DNA of 64,000 bases from an uncultured Spartobacteria bacterium (GTDB lineage: Bacteria > Verrucomicrobiota > Verrucomicrobiia > Chthoniobacterales > Chthoniobacteraceae). This document shows, one piece after another, positions 59,624-64,000 of the stretch. The number at the start of each line of letters is the position of its first letter. Position 1 is the stretch's first letter. The stretch covers positions 37,741 to 101,740 of the forward strand of contig CAIXGS010000030.1 in assembly GCA_903919125.1 (NCBI GenBank), read 5' to 3'. A program made the position numbers and the translations under genes. The notes under the pieces are model-generated. The model searched no databases, was not told where the DNA came from, and saw only the letters and a program-made list of their open reading frames with translations.

Positions 59624-61273
59624 CTAGGCCGCGCCCGAAAGCGCCTCCAGCAAGCACTTGCTCAACGTACCGGGCAACTTACTCGCGTCTTCAAGCACAG
59701 GCGCTCCAGGGAAAATCCGGTCAATCCCAACCATTTCCACTCCCAAACCAATCGCCATAATCCCGATTCCTTCCCGCAATAATTCCTCCCGATAACGACG
59801 AATTTCTACCTCTTGGGACGTTTCCACCATTCCGTCACTCAATAAAAAGATCATCCGATCCCGCTCCGGTCTTTCCCGCAGAAACTCGCCAGCATGGACT
59901 AGGGCACTCTCCAAATCAGTATCACCGTTAGGCTTCAACACCGCAGAGAGAGTCGCTTCGGAGGCTGCATCGCTCTTACGCTCCCAACCTTGCACCAGAC
60001 GAGCCGACCCATTGAACGCGAGGACCGCATATTTAAGGCCCGCTCGCGTACAAGCCTCCCTCACAATCACCAGAGACTCAAACGCTGCGATAGCCTTGCC
60101 CTCATTCTTCATCGAACCTGAGCAATCCACCAAAAATACGAATGCAGGATCAGGAAGCGTCCTGCGTTTTCGTTGCATCCAAATTTGATCGTACAGGCGA
60201 CGGTCAGCCGCAAATTGTGCAGCCATACGCAAGTCTAGGCGATCCCCCGAACTTTGCCGACGCACATACCGCAAGTTGCGTTGGTTAGGCAGCAACTCCA
60301 TGAGCGTATCCGTGACTTCACGAATTTCCTGCGCGTAACGTTGCACCGCCTGCAGGTACTTGCCGTTTCCGCCCGAAACCAACTTATCCCGCATCGAGGC
60401 TTCCAATTCGCGCAAAGGCTGGTCAGCTGCCCCAGACACTCGCCTTCCTCTCCCGCCGCGCCCCACGACTTGGATGCGAAGACTTTGTGGAAGCGCCGCC
60501 CCGCCGGACGCCGCAATGAGACGCATAAACCCCGGCAACACGCCTTCAGCAACATGCGCCCACATCGCAGCTTGCATAATCCGCACCCACTTTTCAAAGG
60601 GGTCGGGCTCTTCCACCGCGTCGATTTCCCGATAACTGCTCGATACAGGATGCGACGCGTAAAGTGCTTCTACCGAGATGGCACTAACGGCCTCTGCGGG
60701 GGGCAAACACGCAAATGCCTTTTCTAAATAAGGAGCAGCTTCCTCTAGGGCAGCTTTGGCCAAAGGAGGAGTGCTTTCTGGAATGATGTGTGATTCTCCA
60801 AGCCAAAAGATACCCTTTAAAAAAGCGACGACAGCATCGTCGTCCAAATGGATTTCAATGTTTTTCAACGCCAGCTCGCACGAGGTATCACGCCACTGAG
60901 TTGAACCTGGAAAGCGTTCCACCAACCAACGCTCAATTCGCACGTCTTCAATGCAATTTAACAGGTGCGCCACCTCAGGCCTGTTGCGCAAAGTCTCTGG
61001 CAAGAAATCATGCAACCGCGTCAAGGCTGCGTGTGCGGCCTCATGGAGGATAATCCAACAAATCTGCTCACGAGGACTTTCTCTTAAGTAGTCTTGGGGA
61101 ATCGTGATGACACGCGTCGACCAGTTAAACGCCCAAGCGTCCCCCAACTCTACAGCGAGGTCGTTCGTCAGGGAAACCATCCCTGCCATCGCCAACGCCT
61201 CCTGCAACTGGGACTCGACGCCCAAGCGCCCAGAATGTCGTTGATCCTGCCAAACTGTTGTCGCATCATTCAT
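59624..61273 (-). CDS. Predicted metallopeptidase fused to a von Willebrand A domain
   Basis: A 549-residue cytoplasmic protein. Residues 60-130 hold a zincin-like motif, HEAAH at 77-81 (in WIILHEAAHAALTRL), and a downstream NCIEDVR at 106-112 that could supply the third ligand, as in DUF2201-type putative metallopeptidases and the CobT/NorD family. The C-terminal 180 residues are a VWA domain with an intact MIDAS: DCSGS at 383-387, a Thr in GDTDLESALVH and Asp in FLLSDGMVE. The middle (about 205-330) is helical. It overlaps the upstream AAA+ gene by 4 nt (ATGA, 61270-61273), a strong sign of a MoxR/VWA-type pair. The protease activity and substrate are unproven. Confidence 0.85.
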   Translation of the reverse strand: MNDATTVWQDQRHSGRLGVESQLQEALAMAGMVSLTNDLAVELGDAWAFNWSTRVITIPQDYLRESPREQICWIILHEAAHAALTRLHDFLPETLRNRPEVAHLLNCIEDVRIERWLVERFPGSTQWRDTSCELALKNIEIHLDDDAVVAFLKGIFWLGESHIIPESTPPLAKAALEEAAPYLEKAFACLPPAEAVSAISVEALYASHPVSSSYREIDAVEEPDPFEKWVRIMQAAMWAHVAEGVLPGFMRLIAASGGAALPQSLRIQVVGRGGRGRRVSGAADQPLRELEASMRDKLVSGGNGKYLQAVQRYAQEIREVTDTLMELLPNQRNLRYVRRQSSGDRLDLRMAAQFAADRRLYDQIWMQRKRRTLPDPAFVFLVDCSGSMKNEGKAIAAFESLVIVREACTRAGLKYAVLAFNGSARLVQGWERKSDAASEATLSAVLKPNGDTDLESALVHAGEFLRERPERDRMIFLLSDGMVETSQEVEIRRYREELLREGIGIMAIGLGVEMVGIDRIFPGAPVLEDASKLPGTLSKCLLEALSGAA

Positions 61274-62799
61274 ATTAATCCTCCTGCACGTAAGATGTTG
61301 TTCACCGCACGTCGATCCGCCTCCTCCCGAATTCGTCCCAAATAAAGCGCCTGAATCGCCTCTGGAATCAGCGACTCCTCCGCTGCTGCACCATAGCGAA
61401 TGCGTTCTTCGACATACCGCAATAAGTTGAGTAAAATGCGCCGACTGAAACTGTAACGCTCCTTGTTAAGGCGCCCAATGGTGGGGTTCGCCCCTGCGCC
61501 ACCCGCCGCGCGGAAGATTCCGTGATGGAAAACCGCCAAGCGCTTGAGTAGCCCGCCGATTTCAGGAATGTCCTGCAAAGAGCCAAACACAGGGCGCACC
61601 GCCTCCGCTTTGTAAGCGCGTCCACCGATTAGCACTCTGGGATGCTCCCCAAAAACGAGGCAGCGCAGCATCTGTTCGATCTCCCGTTCGCCGGGAACCG
61701 CCGCCTGATGCCACACGCCCCAGCGATCCGCGAACGCTTTGCTCAACACAGCTCGCCCTGCGTATTCCGCAGGATTCATCGTCGCCAACACGCGAAATCC
61801 AGCCTGCACAGGGACATCGCCCCCGCGTCCAAAAACGCTGCCATTCCCTTCGCTCAACACGAGGCTGGGGGGATTTTCCAACGCACAATTCAAGCGCTCC
61901 AACACCTGGGTCTCTGCTAAGTTCAACTCATCCAACAAAATCCACCACCCATACCGCATCGCCCTAGGCAAATACCCCTCCTGAAAATGCCAGCCCGTGA
62001 CAGGAAACTGCTCGCGACCGATGATCGCCAAACGTTCTGCGTCGTGCAAAGCGCGCCCCTCAGCAGCCGCAGTCGCAAGAATCTTGCGTGAATCCTCGCG
62101 CAACCAAGAGGTGTCAGGCGTAAGCGTGTTCCAGTCAATCATCGCCGCAGCGTCCGCAGGAACGTAGCGCCCGACCAATTCGCTCGCGTCAGTGTGACCG
62201 CTCAGGTTTAGGCGCACCACAGGTTGGCCCAACAGATGCGCGAGAAACAAGATCGCCGAAGTTTTCGACGCTGCAGTTTCGCCCTCCAGAGCCACTGGAA
62301 TTCCGTACAGAACCCCCAGAGCCACCGCTCGCAATGTCTCTAAAAACGAGCGATCCAAGCAAATATGAGCGAATTGCTCCGCCGCAGGGACCCTGGAGTC
62401 TCCGTCCAACCCCACAATGGGCAATTCCAAGTCCAACACCCGCAGCATCCCGTTGCGCACTTCGATAGGATGGATCGCCTTGCCCTCCAAAGGAACCTCC
62501 GCAAAAACCTCCTCCTCGGCAACATAGCCTTGAACTTTTTTCCCGTTCTGAGCGCCGCCACCGCCGGCCAGCAACAGCGCCTGAAATTGATCCCAAGCGA
62601 CAATTTTAGCTCCCTTCACCCGCGCCTTTTGTAGCAAGGAGGCGTCTGCCTGCGGCCCGACCACCACAAGATCCGCCAGTGACGCCATGTTTATCACTTC
62701 GACTCCGTGTGCGAGCGCCCAATCGGACGCGCTTAGCCGACCTTCTTCGTCAAATCCGCGCAAAAGTATGCGTTTGGGTAATACTTTAATTTTTTCCAT
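61270..62799 (-). CDS. BRCT-like domain fused to MoxR/AAA_5-type ATPase
   Basis: A 509-residue AAA+ ATPase. Residues 1-80 resemble the C-terminal half of a BRCT domain (LADLVVVGPQADASLLQKA, then VKGAKIVAWDQFQALLLAG). The AAA_5 module follows: Walker A GETAASKT (173-180; Ser replaces the usual Gly before Lys), Walker B WWILLDELN (285-293), sensor 1 ATMNP (339-343) and a candidate arginine finger Arg359 (KAFADRWG). The insertion between Walker A and B has HTDASELVGRYVPADAA, typical of MoxR/dynein-like groups. C-terminal helices carry a lid. Co-translated with the VWA/metallopeptidase partner. BRCT domains bind phosphopeptides or DNA ends, so the N-terminus may target the complex; that is inference. 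Confidence 0.85.
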   Translation of the reverse strand: MEKIKVLPKRILLRGFDEEGRLSASDWALAHGVEVINMASLADLVVVGPQADASLLQKARVKGAKIVAWDQFQALLLAGGGGAQNGKKVQGYVAEEEVFAEVPLEGKAIHPIEVRNGMLRVLDLELPIVGLDGDSRVPAAEQFAHICLDRSFLETLRAVALGVLYGIPVALEGETAASKTSAILFLAHLLGQPVVRLNLSGHTDASELVGRYVPADAAAMIDWNTLTPDTSWLREDSRKILATAAAEGRALHDAERLAIIGREQFPVTGWHFQEGYLPRAMRYGWWILLDELNLAETQVLERLNCALENPPSLVLSEGNGSVFGRGGDVPVQAGFRVLATMNPAEYAGRAVLSKAFADRWGVWHQAAVPGEREIEQMLRCLVFGEHPRVLIGGRAYKAEAVRPVFGSLQDIPEIGGLLKRLAVFHHGIFRAAGGAGANPTIGRLNKERYSFSRRILLNLLRYVEERIRYGAAAEESLIPEAIQALYLGRIREEADRRAVNNILRAGGLI

Positions 62800-62884
62800 A
62801 GATAATCACTTTTTAATTCATCTAAAACTGCACCAAATCCATCTCCAATTATTGACTAAAAACCCCATTCACCCCCTTGAAACT

Positions 62885-62938
62885 CGGATAACAAAATAAC
62901 GAATTACTTCTATTATCCGTCTGAAAATTTGTTATCCG
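62885..62938. promoter_or_regulatory. Perfect 11-bp inverted repeat with a third half-site
   Basis: The arms cggataacaaa (62885-62895) and tttgttatccg (62928-62938) are exact reverse complements, and a third ttatccg half-site lies at 62913-62919. The cluster is about 85-140 nt before the AAA+ start codon, where a repressor or activator would bind. No known regulator consensus is matched. Confidence 0.5.
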
Positions 62939-62959
62939 TCGTTTAAAATATCCCCCTGT

Positions 62960-63003
62960 CCCCAGGTTCTGGGGGTTCTGGGGGGAGTTTTGAGGGGACG
63001 GGG
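62960..63003. promoter_or_regulatory. G-rich block with hairpin and G-quadruplex potential
   Basis: The plus strand carries a ccccag-gtt-ctgggg hairpin (62960-62974) that merges into four G runs of four or more between 62971 and 63003 with loops of 4, 8 and 2 nt. It lies just after the stop of the acidic unknown protein. It could be a terminator-like structure or a G-quadruplex; neither is proven. Confidence 0.4.
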
Positions 63004-63041
63004 AAACTTCTAGCGAGAACGTCAGCAGAAAAGGCCTGTCC

Positions 63042-63476
63042 TTATGGACTGAAGGAACAAGCCTCCTCCTCGTCCTCAATTTCGTCCTGCTTAGGTTCGT
63101 CAAAACTCCCCAACCCACCTTGATCCTCCATAGCGATCTGCGCACTGAGAATGCGCTCTTTTAAGTTGGGCAACTGCATCAGAATGTGATCACGAACTTC
63201 ACTTTTAAGACGCAAGCCTTCCAACCCATCAAACGCGCTTAACAACTCCAATACCTCGCCAGGCAATTGTCCCTTTAGCCATTCCCAAGACACATTAGGA
63301 CCCGCTGCAACGCACGAGTCAAATTTGACCCAACTCCCTTCCTTGCCCTCCGAATCCACTCCGACGAGCGTGTCGTCGCCATTATCAACACGAACGACTT
63401 TATATACTTTGTTCAATTCGTAACCGCGAGTGGGACGAATGACACGAAAACGTTGGTTTACTTTGGGGTTATCCAT
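63042..63476 (-). CDS. Acidic-tailed protein of unknown function
   Basis: A 144-residue unrecognised protein. The N-terminal 60 residues are a small beta barrel-like region (FRVIRPTRGYELNKVYKVVR, then DTLVGVDSEGKEGSWVKF), resembling SH3- or KOW-like RNA/protein binding strands. A helical middle (WLKGQLPGEVLELLSAFDGL) is followed by an acidic tail (FDEPKQDEIEDEEEACSF). It is on the same strand as, and 242 bp upstream of, the BRCT-AAA+ gene, with the operator-like repeat in the gap. It could be part of the same unit, a partner or the ligand, but nothing proves this. Confidence 0.65.
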   Translation of the reverse strand: MDNPKVNQRFRVIRPTRGYELNKVYKVVRVDNGDDTLVGVDSEGKEGSWVKFDSCVAAGPNVSWEWLKGQLPGEVLELLSAFDGLEGLRLKSEVRDHILMQLPNLKERILSAQIAMEDQGGLGSFDEPKQDEIEDEEEACSFSP

Positions 63477-63646
63477 GATTATTTTATTGTTAATGGGCTG
63501 TGTAATCTGACTGATGTCTTGAAGAGTGACTCACCGGCATTCATCGGCAGCAACTGTCCGTAGAACCATTATTGCACATCGAATAGAAGCGCCTCGGGGA
63601 TGGGGCAAAAATCCGTACGCAGAGGCCACCTGCGCGCTTGGACGCT

Positions 63647-63892
63647 TCATAGACCGCGCGGATGATTCGCCGGCACTACTCGAAAAATCCGCTTCGTAAA
63701 CCGCTCCATGCAGCGGTGCTCGATCGCCCGTACGCGATCCCCCCGCGCAGGATCTATGAGGTCTTCTCCCTGCAATATCACAATGTGGCTGCCGCAGACC
63801 CATCCGTCGCTAGGCCGAGGATCTCTCAAGACATCCGCGGGCTCCGTCGGTGTGAAATAATACCACCTATTTAAGTTTTCTGGATGATTCAA
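63647..63892 (-). CDS. Hypothetical protein near the intron end
   Basis: A possible 81-residue protein (MNHPENLNRWYYFTPTEP, then PSDGWVCGSHIVILQGEDL), unrecognised. It has a mix of charged and hydrophobic residues consistent with a real small domain, and it begins 32 bases after the predicted 3' end of the group II intron. It may be a fragment of a gene cut by the intron. A competing plus-strand frame also exists, so confidence is low. Confidence 0.3.
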   Translation of the reverse strand: MNHPENLNRWYYFTPTEPADVLRDPRPSDGWVCGSHIVILQGEDLIDPARGDRVRAIEHRCMERFTKRIFRVVPANHPRGL

Positions 63893-63923
63893 GAGACCTC
63901 AGCACCTGGGAGCGCGGAATAGA

Positions 63924-64000
63924 GTAGGGAGACGCGTTTGGTAAACCACCCACACGCGTCTCCCCCTCATCGAACCGGACGGGCGGATTTCCCGCATCCG
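63924..64000 (-). ncRNA. 3' end of a group II intron (domains V and VI), cut by the window end
   Basis: On the minus strand the last bases read cggatgcgggaaatccgccc then gtccggttcg, a near-canonical domain V with GAAA tetraloop and two-base bulge (the AGC start lies beyond 64000). A clean domain VI stem follows: gggagacgcgt pairs with acgcgtctccc (63927-63937 with 63954-63964). The 3' splice site should lie near 63924. The intron body and any maturase lie outside the window. Confidence 0.75.

Overview
The window reads as ordinary chromosome from a Gram-negative member of the PVC superphylum, most likely Verrucomicrobiota. The main evidence is a 51-residue Chlamydia/Verrucomicrobia-type small basic protein, a fused LpxC-FabZ gene next to lpxA, a large PVC-style dehydrogenase/cytochrome c protein with a discoidin-like tail, and secreted proteins built on autotransporter-type strand repeats. 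Coding density is high, Shine-Dalgarno sequences are mostly weak or absent, and there is no rRNA operon, CRISPR array or intact insertion sequence. Several starts had to be chosen from signal peptides or family alignment and are flagged as such.

Layout. 0.3-12.6 kb: an XRE-type regulator, a secreted thioredoxin-like protein, then a minus-strand block with fabV, a J-domain protein, the PVC dehydrogenase, dnaE, a YlbF-family protein, the small basic protein and an RluD-type pseudouridine synthase. 12.7-18.1 kb: a plus-strand housekeeping run of a GYF_2/Yip1 membrane protein, coaD, a YceD-like protein, rpmF, plsX, fabH and a TatD-type nuclease, which joins ribosome, CoA and fatty-acid genes. 18.2-28.1 kb: mostly secreted proteins (LprI-like/HEAT, lactonase-like propeller, Tat-exported Gfo/Idh/MocA oxidoreductase, several alpha/beta hydrolases) plus a GT9 glycosyltransferase. 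28.2-29.8 kb: an Fe-S module (SufT, U-type scaffold, rhodanese). 30-37.7 kb: lactate permease, GT4, L,D-transpeptidase, aquaporin-family channel, an NTF2-like protein, a VapBC-type toxin-antitoxin pair and a PQQ-propeller protein. 37.9-43.9 kb: a very large strand-repeat/beta-propeller protein and an esterase. 44.1-49.7 kb: a decayed group II intron, clpC, lpxA and lpxC-fabZ. 49.8-54.4 kb: exbB, exbD, a TonB-like protein, a zinc-ribbon membrane protein and a Ser/Thr kinase in one run. 54.3-59.1 kb: an amidohydrolase, a DciA-like protein, a ferredoxin, aspS and a divergent tRNA-Asp.

The right end (59.6-64 kb) is the most unusual part. A predicted metallopeptidase/von Willebrand A protein overlaps by 4 nt a BRCT-like/AAA+ ATPase, with an acidic unknown protein upstream. 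The gap between them carries an operator-like inverted repeat and a G-rich block. Beyond this the window is cut inside the 3' end (domains V and VI) of a group II intron on the minus strand. Together with the decayed intron behind clpC this shows at least two retroelement insertions. The AAA+/VWA cassette is the best candidate for a poorly described system. The ExbBD-kinase run and the strand-repeat/propeller chimera come next.
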